From Galaxea fascicularis (lineage: Eukaryota; Cnidaria; Anthozoa; Scleractinia; Euphylliidae): DNA of 64,000 bases. Shown here piece after piece: positions 1 to 11,000 of the stretch. Every line of letters begins with the position of its first letter. Positions within the stretch are counted from its first letter, which is position 1. Location of the stretch: NCBI GenBank assembly GCA_948470475.1, contig OX419340.1:19780480-19844479 (forward strand), given 5' to 3'. The notes below the pieces were generated by a model. That model worked only from the letters and a program-made list of their open reading frames with translations, made no database searches and was not told the DNA's origin. The position numbers and the translations under genes were made by a program.

Positions 1-578
1 AGGGAGCACGAATTAGAACTTGCGCGGTTAGGAAATCTTGACGATCGTCCACGTGATAGAGAGGACCGAGCTAAAGCGCCGAAACTTCCAGCGTTTGTGG
101 ATGGTAAAGATGATTTAGACGCATACTTGCAGAGGTTCGAGAGATTTGCTGAGACAGCTAAGTGGAAAAAAGATGGGCATCGAAGCTCAGTGCTCTGTTA
201 TCCGGTCGAGCACTTGAAGTGTATTCACGTCTATCGGAGGACGCAGCTAAAGATTACGATAGAGTGAAGATCGCGTTGATGAAGAGATATGATCTTACTG
301 AAGATGGCTATCGTCGCAAATTCAGAGCATCTAAACCGGAAGTTGATGAAAGTCCGGAGCAGTTTATTGTGCGATTGGACAGATACCTGTTACGGTGGCT
401 AGAGCTTTCAGATACTGAGCAAACCTTTGAGGGCCTAAAGGTCTTAATTGTGAAAGAACAGTTTATTGATTCCTGCCCTAAAGATCTGGCCATTCACCTA
501 CGAGAAAGGGCACCTGAAACCCTAGCGAAGATTGCAAAAATCGCTGACCAGTACTTAGAGGCTCATGGCAAGCATTGA
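1..578 (+). pseudogene. gag: Gag (SCAN/Gmr1-type capsid region), frameshifted
   Basis: Frame 1 is open from base 1 to about 165 and reads into a segment with FVDGKDDLDAYLQRFERF, then the reading moves to the frame open at 162-578. The combined segment has the charged, helical character of retrotransposon capsid regions related to SCAN domains (GRALEVYSRLS, then an LLRWLELS helix). The usual single reading implies a 1-base indel around 165-178. The TGA at 576-578 is in the same frame as the downstream zinc knuckles at 663, so Gag and Pol were once one continuous frame. Gag would assemble the element's cytoplasmic particle. The start lies upstream of the window. Confidence 0.65.
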
Positions 579-587
579 TTTAGCCCA

Positions 588-2186
588 GTGAGCAGGAAGC
601 CGGCAGTACAGTCTGAGAGGGACGAACCCAAGAACACACAGTTTAATACAACACCCCTCCAGTGCTTTAAGTGTAACACTCGAGGTCATAAAGCTGTCAA
701 CTGCCCAACCGTGATAAAAAGATGTTTTCTGTGTGGCAAGCAGGGACACGAAGCTAGAAATTGTCGCTCAAGTGGAAGAAGGCTAGGAGGACAAAGTAGG
801 GATGGTAACCCTGTGCACCGTGGTCAAGTGAGTGCTAGTTGTTTAGTTCAGCCACCAGAAGTTAAACCTTCAGCAGAAGAAATTAAGTCCTGTATCCAAG
901 ATGATAAGCTTGTGTTGGCTTGTGGTAAGAAGATTCCGTTGCTGAGTAGTGCTTGTGTTGAACCGTTGTCTGGAGTAAGAAGTAAAATGCCTGTTGTGAA
1001 AGGAAGAGTTGGAGAGAAATCTGTTGATGTCCTGAGAGACACTGGTTGTAGTGGAATAGTTGTAAAGAAGGATCTTGTGTCCGAGGATCAGTACACTGGC
1101 GACTTTAACGTTATGCTGCTCATCGACAACACAGCAAGGAAAGTGCCCATTGCGAAGATTGAAGTTGACACACCCTATCTCAAGGGCGAAGTGGTAGCGC
1201 AATGTCTCCCTGATGCAGTTTATGATTTAATTGTTGGTAATGTACCGGGCGCGAGAGCTGCTGACGACCCAGATCCAAGTTGGCAAGATCATGTGCAAGA
1301 GGCGTGTGCAGTAACAACGAGAAGTCAAGCAAAGAAGGCCGGAGAACACATCCCGCTAAAGGTACCGGCTGCCAAAGAGAGCCCCGTTGTTGATAGAGAA
1401 AAGCTCAAACAAATGCAACGTGATGACGAGAGCTTACAGAAATATTGGGAGCAAAATGATGTAGTTGTAAGAGGCCAGGCTGAGAAGTCGTTTGAAGTGA
1501 AAAGTGGAGTTCTTTACCGTGTTTACAAGCACCCTTATGTGAATGGTGGAAAACCCCTGAAGCAAGTTATGGTTCCTGTACAGTTGAGAAACCGAATAAT
1601 GGAAATAGCGCACGGATCGATCATGGGAGGTCACGTGGGAATAAAGAAAACGGCAGATAAAATTCAAAGTGCATTCTATTGGCCGGGTATTCAAGGGGAT
1701 GTCACTCGTTATTGCAAGTCCTGTGATGTATGTCAGCAGACAGTTAACAAGGGTTCCGTACCGAAGGTTCCCCTGGAGAAGATGCCGTTAATTGACAAGC
1801 CGTTCAAGAGAGTAGCAATCGATCTGGTTGGTCCTATTAGTCCCCCGAGTGAAGACGGTCACAGATATATATTGACATTGGTCGACTTTGCAACCCGTTA
1901 TCCTGAGGCTGTCCCGCTCAAGAACATTGATACGGAAACTGTCGCAGAAGCATTGGTGGATATCTTTAGTCGTTTGGGAGTGCCTGAAGAAATCTTGAGT
2001 GACCTCGGTACGCAATTTGTATCGGAGTGTATGAAGGAAGTGACGCGGCTGTTGAGTATTAAACAGCTCACTACAACTCCTTATCACCCTATGTGTAATG
2101 GCCTGACGGAAAAGTTTAATGGAACAATGAAGAGTATGCTGAAGAGATTGTGTAGCGAGCAGCCGAGACAGTGGCACCGTTATATT

Positions 2187-2218
<32 letters not shown>

Positions 2219-2873
2219 CCAAGAGTCTACTGGTTTTTCACCGTTTGAGTTGCTGTACGGAAGAGCCGTTAGAGGGCCGATGTTTATCCTTAAAGAGCTG
2301 TGGACGAAAGAGCTGGAGGAACCTGAAGTGAAGAATAGCTACCAGTATGTGTTTGAGCTGCGCGAGAAGCTAGAAGATACCCTCAAGCTTGCGCATACCG
2401 AACTTCAGAAAGCCCAAGTTAAAGGCAAGCATTACTACGATCGCAAGACTAAAGTCAGGAAGTTTGTACCAGGAGATAAAGTATTAGTGCTGCTACCGAC
2501 TGACCATAACAAGCTTCTAATGCAATGGAAAGGTCCATTTGTGGTTAGTACTGTAGTGGGTCTTAACGATTATAAAGTGTGTGTTAAAGGAAAGGAGAAA
2601 GTTTACCATGCCAATTTACTGAAGAAGTATTTTGAGCGAGAGAATCCAGCACCCGTAGGAGCAGTGGCTGTTGAAGAGAACATTAATGTTCGTAAGAATG
2701 AAGACGTTAAAAGTGAATTAGAAGCAGTGGATCCTGTAGATGATGTTGATTTTTTGGAGATTAGTGGATATGTCGCTAAAGAGTCAGTCAAAGATGTGGC
2801 TTCTAGAGATAACCTTTCTCATGAGCAAAGAGCAGAGTTGTTTACACCCTTGTCAGATGCTGGAATAACTTAA
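588..2873 (+). pseudogene. pol: Gag zinc knuckles, protease and integrase (Pol) of Gmr1-like element
   Basis: An open stretch of 761 codons begins at a GTG right after the TGA and is not a true start. Two CCHC zinc knuckles lie at residues 26-39 and 46-59. A DTG protease motif (RDTGCSG) has its Asp at residue 151. The integrase HHCC zinc-binding module uses H342, H349, C379 and C382. The integrase core has D412, D472 and E508, a D-x59-D-x35-E spacing expected of an active DDE integrase, though the usual SDRG after D472 reads SDLG. A GPF module (WKGPFVV) follows near residue 645. The C-terminus stops at a sequence that normally leads into RT, so RT and RNase H are absent. The integrase part looks intact while the element as a whole is not autonomous. 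Confidence 0.85.
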
Positions 2874-2962
2874 GAGACATTGGACTACCTTCTCTTAGTA
2901 TTACTTAAATAATTTTTCGTTGTTAGTAGAAATTTAGGAAATTTCTTCTCGAGAGGGGGTTA

Positions 2963-3755
2963 TGTTACGAAAAATTATTGCGTGACTCGCGTTACTGTCT
3001 GGAAGTGTCTAGAATGTTCTGCATATTTAATTAGTGCTGAATCATCGTGATTCCGTAATTCTATTTTTAAGCCGTTTGCGTAGTAGCTGTAAATAGTTCT
3101 TATTGTAATGTTTCTTTATTTAGCTGAGTTGGAAAGTTCTAGAATTTTAGGTTGTAAGTATATAAGCCGGTCGGTGTAGCTTTAGATTTTTTTTAGAAGC
3201 AGAGTGTTTGTTGAAGAAAGTGAAGAGAAGAGGAGTGTCTTAGAGTTTAAAAGTAAAGAAGTAAGCCTGAGAGTCTTAGAGAGAAGAGCTCAGAGCTAAG
3301 AGCGTTGGCGGAGGCCGTGTTTATTGAAGTTGACAGAGGTCCTTTATACAGTTGGCGGAGGCCGTGTTTATTGAAGAGTGACAGAGGTCGTTTATACAGT
3401 TGGCGGAGGCCGTGTTTATTGAAGTTGACAGAGGTCGTTTATACATTTGGCAGAGGCCGTGTTTAGTGAAGTGTGACAGAGGTCGCGAGTACATTTGGCG
3501 GAGGCCGTGGGTATTGGAGTTTGACGGAGGTCGAGTATAATTTTCTCTAGCACTTTAATTTACACTGCAAAGTTAATTCTCTATTTCACCACTTATAATT
3601 TTACAAGTCTAGTGTGTGCTTATTGTGAAGCCTTGTGCAGAGTTTACTACTTTCGTGTGGAATAAATAACCTTGTTGCTGTTCCGACAACCCTGCGTTCT
3701 GATTAGTCTACAAACAACCCACTTCTCACGTCACAACACAATCGAACTCGTAACA
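2963..3755 (+). repeat. 3' LTR of the Gmr1-like element (793 bp)
   Basis: The LTR starts TGTTACGA right after a purine tract (gagaggggg) and ends TCGTAACA, a perfect 8-bp terminal inverted repeat with canonical TG...CA ends. A TATA box (TATATAAG) is at 3159-3166 and a polyadenylation signal AATAAA at 3661-3666, so U3, R and U5 are in the expected order. The partner 5' LTR is outside the window. Confidence 0.8.
3304..3540 (+). repeat. Five tandem 47/48-bp repeats inside the LTR
   Basis: Units begin at 3304, 3351, 3399, 3446 and 3494 and carry the core TTGGCGGAGGCCGTG with a TTTATACA-like end in the first copies. Unit lengths alternate 47 and 48 bp. They lie between the TATA box and the poly(A) signal, in the transcribed leader part of the LTR. 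Function unknown. Confidence 0.8.
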
Positions 3756-5045
3756 TCATAAAAGGACTTCTACCGAGTCCAGTGGTGCCACTGCGAGTCT
3801 TAGAGCAACGCTACCTGCCCACATCCTTAATCAATCTCAATCTGTGATCCTCCAAAATGTCCAGTAGGAGGCCTATCAGGATCATATCAACTGCCTTCAG
3901 GCTACAGAGAGACTGTCAAATAACAGCCCACTTCTCAAGCTGAACACCATTTTAGACAACGATGGACTGCTACGAGTCGGTGGTCGACTCGAACGGGCTC
4001 ACCTTACCCATGAGGAACGCCATCCCTTGATCCTGCCAGACTTGCATTATGTCCCTACCCTCCTGATTAGGCATTGCCACGACAGGGTGAAACACCAAGG
4101 GCGACTCTTCACCCTCTGATCGCTCCGGAGCAGCGGGTTCTGGGTAGTCCGTGGCAAACGAGCTGTCAACAGTGTCATTAGCAAGTGTATTAAGTGCAAG
4201 AAGCTGAGGGGAGTTCAGCAGAACCAGAAAATGGCCGATTTACCCAGCGACCGCCTTACTCCTGCGCCACCACTCACCTACGCAGGCTTGGATGCTTTTG
4301 GGACCTGGATGGTTAGTACAAGACGAACAAAGGGAGGAGCCACCAACAGCAAACGCTGAGCTGTGCTGTTTACTTGCATGACCATAAAAGCCATCCACAT
4401 AGAGTTGATATAGTCCTCAGACACGTCGAGCTTCATAAATGCACTGCACAGATTCTTGGCCATAAGAGGACCAACCTTACAGCTCCGCTCTGATTTTGGC
4501 AGCAACTTCGTTGGGGCACGAAATGAGCTTTAGGCTGCTGTCAGGGAAATGGACGAGGACGCCATCCATGCCTATCTAGACTCAGAACGCTGCGACTAGA
4601 TTTTTAAATACCCCCATGCATCTCATGCAGGAGGGGTCTGAAAAAGAATGATTTGAGTAGTCAGACGAATCCTTGACTCCATCCTCGCCGAATTACAGTG
4701 CTCTCCATACTCGTGGCAGAAGTTACCGCAATAGTAAATGCAAGACCTCTGACCCCTGTGCCGTCTGCTCCAGGAATGCCCGAAATACTAACGCCGGACA
4801 CCCTACTCACACAGAAATCCCAAGGCTTGAAAGCAGCTCCTGGAAATTTCAATACTATGGATCTAGAGAGCAAGCAGTAGAGACAGGTGCAACATCTGGC
4901 CAACGTATTCTAGTCAACGTGCCAAAAGGAATACTTGCCAACACTACAAACAACAAGATCGTGGCAGCAAAAAACAACCAATCACAGAGAAGGAGACCTA
5001 GTTCTTCTCCGCTGCAAAGATCTACCCACGAACCGCAGGGGAAAG
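3756..5045 (+). pseudogene. BEL/Pao retrotransposon integrase, decayed
   Basis: Plus-strand frames give the BEL/Pao integrase in order. A histidine pair with HDRVKHQGR lies near 4044-4110 and CIKCKK near 4184-4197, together forming the HHCC zinc module. Next comes MADLPSDRLTPAPPLTY, then the core with a first Asp in GLDAFGP (4291) and a second Asp in RSDFGSNF (4492), in the same frame. At least three stops interrupt it. The C-terminal part (EGDLVLLRCKDLPTN near 4997-5032) runs to the edge of the satellite. No LTR of this element is seen and no protease or RT is present. It is a dead fragment, probably older than the satellite expansion beside it. Confidence 0.7.
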
Positions 5046-5054
5046 GCTTTAAAG

Positions 5055-8000
5055 GCAACATTCAAAAGTGACCAAAATGTGCTGCAAACGTTTCAATCGC
5101 GATGTACTAACCAAATGTAGGTACCAGCGCCGATTTTTAACTTTCTCCGGCAAAATTTCAAAAATCGAAATTTTTACAAGGCCGTAGGGGCAAAATTCAA
5201 AAGTGACCAAAACGTGCTGGAAACGTTGCAATCGTGATCTACTAACCAAATGTAGGTACGATCGCCGATTTTTAACTTTCTCCGGCAAAATTTCAAAAAT
5301 CGAAATTTTTACAAGGCCGTAGGGGCAAAATTCAAAAGTGACCAAAACGTGCTGGAAACGTTGCAATCGTGATCTACTAACCAAATGTAGGTACGATCCC
5401 CGATTTTTAACTTTCTCCGGCAAAATTTCAAAAATCGAAATTTTTACAAGGCCGTAGGGGCAAAATTCAAAAGTGACCAAAACGTGCTGGAAACGTTGCA
5501 ATCGTGATCTACTAACCAAATGTAGGTACGATCGCCGATTTTTAACTTTCTCCGGCAAAATTTCAAAAATCGAGACTTTTACAAGACCGTAGGGGCAAAA
5601 TTCAAAAGTGACCAAAACGTGCTGGAAACGTTGCAATCGTGATCTACTAACCAAATGTAGGTACGATCGCCGATTTTTAACTTTCTCCGGCAAAATTTCA
5701 AAAATCGAAATTTTTACAAGGCCGTAGGGGCAAAATTCAAAAGTGACCAAAACGTGCTGGAAACGTTGCAATCGTGATCTACTAACCAAATGTAGGTACG
5801 ATCGCCGATTTTTAACTTTCTCCGGCAAAATTTCAAAAATCGAAATTTTTACAAGGCCGTAGGGGCAAAATTCAAAAGTGACCAAAACGTGCTGGAAACG
5901 TTGCAATCGTGATCTCCTAACCAAATGTAGGTACGATCGCCGATTTTTAACTTTCTCCGGCAAAATTTCAAAAATCGAAATTTTTACAAGGCCGTAGGGG
6001 CAAAATTCAAAAGTGACCAAAACGTGCTGGAAACGTTGCAATCGTGATCTACTAACCAAATGTAGGTACGATCGCCGATTTTTAACTTTCTCCGGCAAAA
6101 TTTCAAAAATCGAAATTTTTACAAGGCCGTAGGGGCAAAATTCAAAAGTGACCAAAACGTGCTGGAAACGTTGCAATCGTGATCTCCTAACCAAATGTAG
6201 GTACGATCGCCGATTTTTAACTTTCTCCGGCAAAATTTCAAAAATCGAAATTTTTACAAGGCCGTAGGGGCAAAATTCAAAAGTGACCAAAACGTGCTGG
6301 AAACGTTGCAATCGTGATCTACTAACCAAATGTAGGTACGATCGCCGATTTTTAACTTTCTCCGGCAAAATTTCAAAAATCGAAATTTTTACAAGGCCGT
6401 AGGGGCAAAATTCAAAAGTGACCAAAACGTGCTGGAAACGTTGCAATCGTGATCTACTAACCAAATGTAGGTACGATCGCCGATTTTTAACTTTCTCCGG
6501 CAAAATTTCAAAAATCGAAATTTTTACAAGGCCGTAGGGGCAAAATTCAAAAGTGACCAAAACGTGCTGGAAACGTTGCAATCGTGATCTACTAACCAAA
6601 TGTAGGTACGATCGCCGATTTTTAACTTTCTCCGGCAAAATTTCAAAAATCGAAATTTTTACAAGGCCGTAGGGGCAAAATTCAAAAGTGACCAAACCGT
6701 GCTGGAAACGTTGCAATCGTGATCTACTAACCAAATGTAGGTACGATCGCCGATTTTTAACTTTCTCCGGCAAAATTTCAAAAATCGAAATTTTTACAAG
6801 GCCGTAGGGGCAAAATGCAAAAGTGACCAAAACGTGCTGGAAACGTTGCAATCGTGATCTCCTAACCAAATGTAGGTACGATCGCCGATTTTTAACTTTC
6901 TCCGGCAAAATTTCAAAAATCGAAATTTTTACAAGGCCGTAGGGGCAAAATTCAAAAGTGACCAAAACGTGCTGGAAACGTTGCAATCGTGATCTACTAA
7001 CCAAATGTAGGTACGATCGCCGATTTTTAACTTTCTCCGGCAAAATTTCAAAAATCGAAATTTTTACAAGGCCGTAGGGGCAAAATTCAAAAGTGACCAA
7101 AACGTGCTGGAAACGTTGCAATCGTGATCTACTAACCAAATGTAGGTACGATCGCCGATTTTTAACTTTCTCCGGCAAAATTTCAAAAATCGAAATTTTT
7201 ACAAGGCCGTAGGGGCAAAATTCAAAAGTGACCAAAACGTGCTGGAAACGTTGCAATCGTGATCTACTAACCAAATGTAGGTACGATCGCCGATTTTTAA
7301 CTTTCTCCGGCAAAATTTCAAAAATCGAAATTTTTACAAGGCCGTAGGGGCAAAATTCAAAAGTGACCAAAACGTGCTGGAAACGTTGCAATCGTGATCT
7401 ACTAACCAAATGTAGGTACGATCGCCGATTTTTAACTTTCTCCGGCAAAATTTCAAAAATCGAAATTTTTACAAGGCCGTAGGGGCAAAATTCAAAAGTG
7501 ACCAAAACGTGCTGGAAACGTTGCAATCGTGATCTACTAACCAAATGTAGGTACGATCGCCGATTTTTAACTTTCTCCGGCAAAATTTCAAAAATCGAAA
7601 TTTTTACAAGGCCGTAGGGGCAAAATTCAAAAGTGACCAAAACGTGCTGGAAACGTTGCAATCGTGATCTACTAACCAAATGTAGGTACGATCGCCGATT
7701 TTTAACTTTCTCCGGCAAAATTTCAAAAATCGAAATTTTTACAAGGCCGTAGGGGCAAAATTCAAAAGTGACCAAAACGTGCTGGAAACGTTGCAATCGT
7801 GATCTACTAACCAAATGTAGGTACGATCGCCGATTTTTAACTTTCTCCGGCAAAATTTCAAAAATCGAAATTTTTACAAGGCCGTAGGGGCAAAATTCAA
7901 AAGTGACCAAAACGTGCTGGAAACGTTGCAATCGTGATCTACTAACCAAATGTAGGTACGATCGCCGATTTTTAACTTTCTCCGGCAAAATTTCAAAAAT

Positions 8001-11000
8001 CGAAATTTTTACAAGGCCGTAGGGGCAAAATTCAAAAGTGACCAAAACGTGCTGGAAACGTTGCAATCGTGATCTACTAACCAAATGTAGGTACGATCGC
8101 CGATTTTTAACTTTCTCCGGCAAAATTTCAAAAATCGAAATTTTTACAAGGCCGTAGGGGCAAAATTCAAAAGTGACCAAAACGTGCTGGAAACGTTGCA
8201 ATCGTGATCTACTAACCAAATGTAGGTACGATCGCCGATTTTTAACTTTCTCCGGCAAAATTTCAAAAATCGAAATTTTTACAAGGCCGTAGGGGCAAAA
8301 TTCAAAAGTGACCAAAACGTGCTGGAAACGTTGCAATCGTGATCTACTAACCAAATGTAGGTACGATCGCCGATTTTTAACTTTCTCCGGCAAAATTTCA
8401 AAAATCGAAATTTTTACAAGGCCGTAGGGGCAAAATTCAAAAGTGACCAAAACGTGCTGGAAACGTTGCAATCGTGATCTACTAACCAAATGTAGGTACG
8501 ATCGCCGATTTTTAACTTTCTCCGGCAAAATTTCAAAAATCGAAATTTTTACAAGGCCGTAGGGGCAAAATTCAAAAGTGACCAAAACGTGCTGGAAACG
8601 TTGCAATCGTGATCTACTAACCAAATGTAGGTACGATCGCCGATTTTTAACTTTCTCCGGCAAAATTTCAAAAATCGAAATTTTTACAAGGCCGTAGGGG
8701 CAAAATTCAAAAGTGACCAAAACGTGCTGGAAACGTTGCAATCGTGATCTACTAACCAAATGTAGGTACGATCGCCGATTTTTAACTTTCTCCGGCAAAA
8801 TTTCAAAAATCGAAATTTTTACAAGGCCGTAGGGGCAAAATTCAAAAGTGACCAAAACGTGCTGGAAACGTTGCAATCGTGATCTACTAACCAAATGTAG
8901 GTACGATCGCCGATTTTTAACTTTCTCCGGCAAAATTTCAAAAATCGAAATTTTTACAAGGCCGTAGGGGCAAAATTCAAAAGTGACCAAAACGTGCTGG
9001 AAACGTTGCAATCGTGATCTACTAACCAAATGTAGGTACGATCGCCGATTTTTAACTTTCTCCGGCAAAATTTCAAAAATCGAAATTTTTACAAGGCCGT
9101 AGGGGCAAAATTCAAAAGTGACCAAAACGTGCTGGAAACGTTGCAATCGTGATCTACTAACCAAATGTAGGTACGATCGCCGATTTTTAACTTTCTCCGG
9201 CAAAATTTCAAAAATCGAAATTTTTACAAGGCCGTAGGGGCAAAATTCAAAAGTGACCAAAACGTGCTGGAAACGTTGCAATCGTGATCTACTAACCAAA
9301 TGTAGGTACGATCGCCGATTTTTAACTTTCTCCGGCAAAATTTCAAAAATCGAAATTTTTACAAGGCCGTAGGGGCAAAATTCAAAAGTGACCAAAACGT
9401 GCTGGAAACGTTGCAATCGTGATCTACTAACCAAATGTAGGTACGATCGCCGATTTTTAACTTTCTCCGGCAAAATTTCAAAAATCGAAATTTTTACAAG
9501 GCCGTAGGGGCAAAATTCAAAAGTGACCAAAACGTGCTGGAAACGTTGCAATCGTGATCTACTAACCAAATGTAGGTACGATCGCCGATTTTTAACTTTC
9601 TCCGGCAAAATTTCAAAAATCGAAATTTTTACAAGGCCGTAGGGGCAAAATTCAAAAGTGACCAAAACGTGCTGGAAACGTTGCAATCGTGATCTACTAA
9701 CCAAATGTAGGTACGATCGCCGATTTTTAACTTTCTCCGGCAAAATTTCAAAAATCGAAATTTTTACAAGGCCGTAGGGGCAAAATTCAAAAGTGACCAA
9801 AACGTGCTGGAAACGTTGCAATCGTGATCTACTAACCAAATGTAGGTACGATCGCCGATTTTTAACTTTCTCCGGCAAAATTTCAAAAATCGAAATTTTT
9901 ACAAGGCCGTAGGGGCAAAATTCAAAAGTGACCAAAACGTGCTGGAAACGTTGCAATCGTGATCTACTAACCAAATGTAGGTACGATCGCCGATTTTTAA
10001 CTTTCTCCGGCAAAATTTCAAAAATCGAAATTTTTACAAGGCCGTAGGGGCAAAATTCAAAAGTGACCAAAACGTGCTGGAAACGTTGCAATCGTGATCT
10101 ACTAACCAAATGTAGGTACGATCGCCGATTTTTAACTTTCTCCGGCAAAATTTCAAAAATCGAAATTTTTACAAGGCCGTAGGGGCAAAATTCAAAAGTG
10201 ACCAAAACGTGCTGGAAACGTTGCAATCGTGATCTACTAACCAAATGTAGGTACGATCGCCGATTTTTAACTTTCTCCGGCAAAATTTCAAAAATCGAAA
10301 TTTTTACAAGGCCGTAGGGGCAAAATTCAAAAGTGACCAAAACGTGCTGGAAACGTTGCAATCGTGATCTACTAACCAAATGTAGGTACGATCGCCGATT
10401 TTTAACTTTCTCCGGCAAAATTTCAAAAATCGAAATTTTTACAAGGCCGTAGGGGCAAAATTCAAAAGTGACCAAAACGTGCTGGAAACGTTGCAATCGT
10501 GATCTACTAACCAAATGTAGGTACGATCGCCGATTTTTAACTTTCTCCGGCAAAATTTCAAAAATCGAAATTTTTACAAGGCCGTAGGGGCAAAATTCAA
10601 AAGTGACCAAAACGTGCTGGAAACGTTGCAATCGTGATCTACTAACCAAATGTAGGTACGATCGCCGATTTTTAACTTTCTCCGGCAAAATTTCAAAAAT
10701 CGAAATTTTTACAAGGCCGTAGGGGCAAAATTCAAAAGTGACCAAAACGTGCTGGAAACGTTGCAATCGTGATCTACTAACCAAATGTAGGTACGATCGC
10801 CGATTTTTAACTTTCTCCGGCAAAATTTCAAAAATCGAAATTTTTACAAGGCCGTAGGGGCAAAATTCAAAAGTGACCAAAACGTGCTGGAAACGTTGCA
10901 ATCGTGATCTCCTAACCAAATGTAGGTACGATCGCCGATTTTTAACTTTCTCCGGCAAAATTTCAAAAATCGAAATTTTTACAAGGCCGTAGGGGCAAAA

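Larger units (their letters stand above)
1..3755 (+). mobile_element. Gmr1-like Ty3/gypsy LTR retrotransposon, 3' part, RT-RNase H missing
   Basis: The order seen is Gag-like region, two zinc knuckles, aspartic protease motif, integrase, polypurine tract, 3' LTR. Protease is followed directly by integrase, which is the order of Gmr1-like Ty3/gypsy elements (PR-IN-RT-RH). In an intact element RT and RNase H would follow integrase. Here the frame ends at 2873 and about 80 bp later the polypurine tract (2951-2960) and LTR begin, so RT-RNase H appears deleted. The 5' LTR lies left of the window. A frameshift near 165-178 and an in-frame TGA at 576-578 show the copy is also decayed. Confidence 0.8.

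Noticed and set aside
1..3755. Standard Ty3/gypsy element with RT between protease and integrase
   Set aside because: Only about 190 residues separate the protease Asp from the integrase zinc module, with no RT motifs, so the Gmr1-type order is the better fit.
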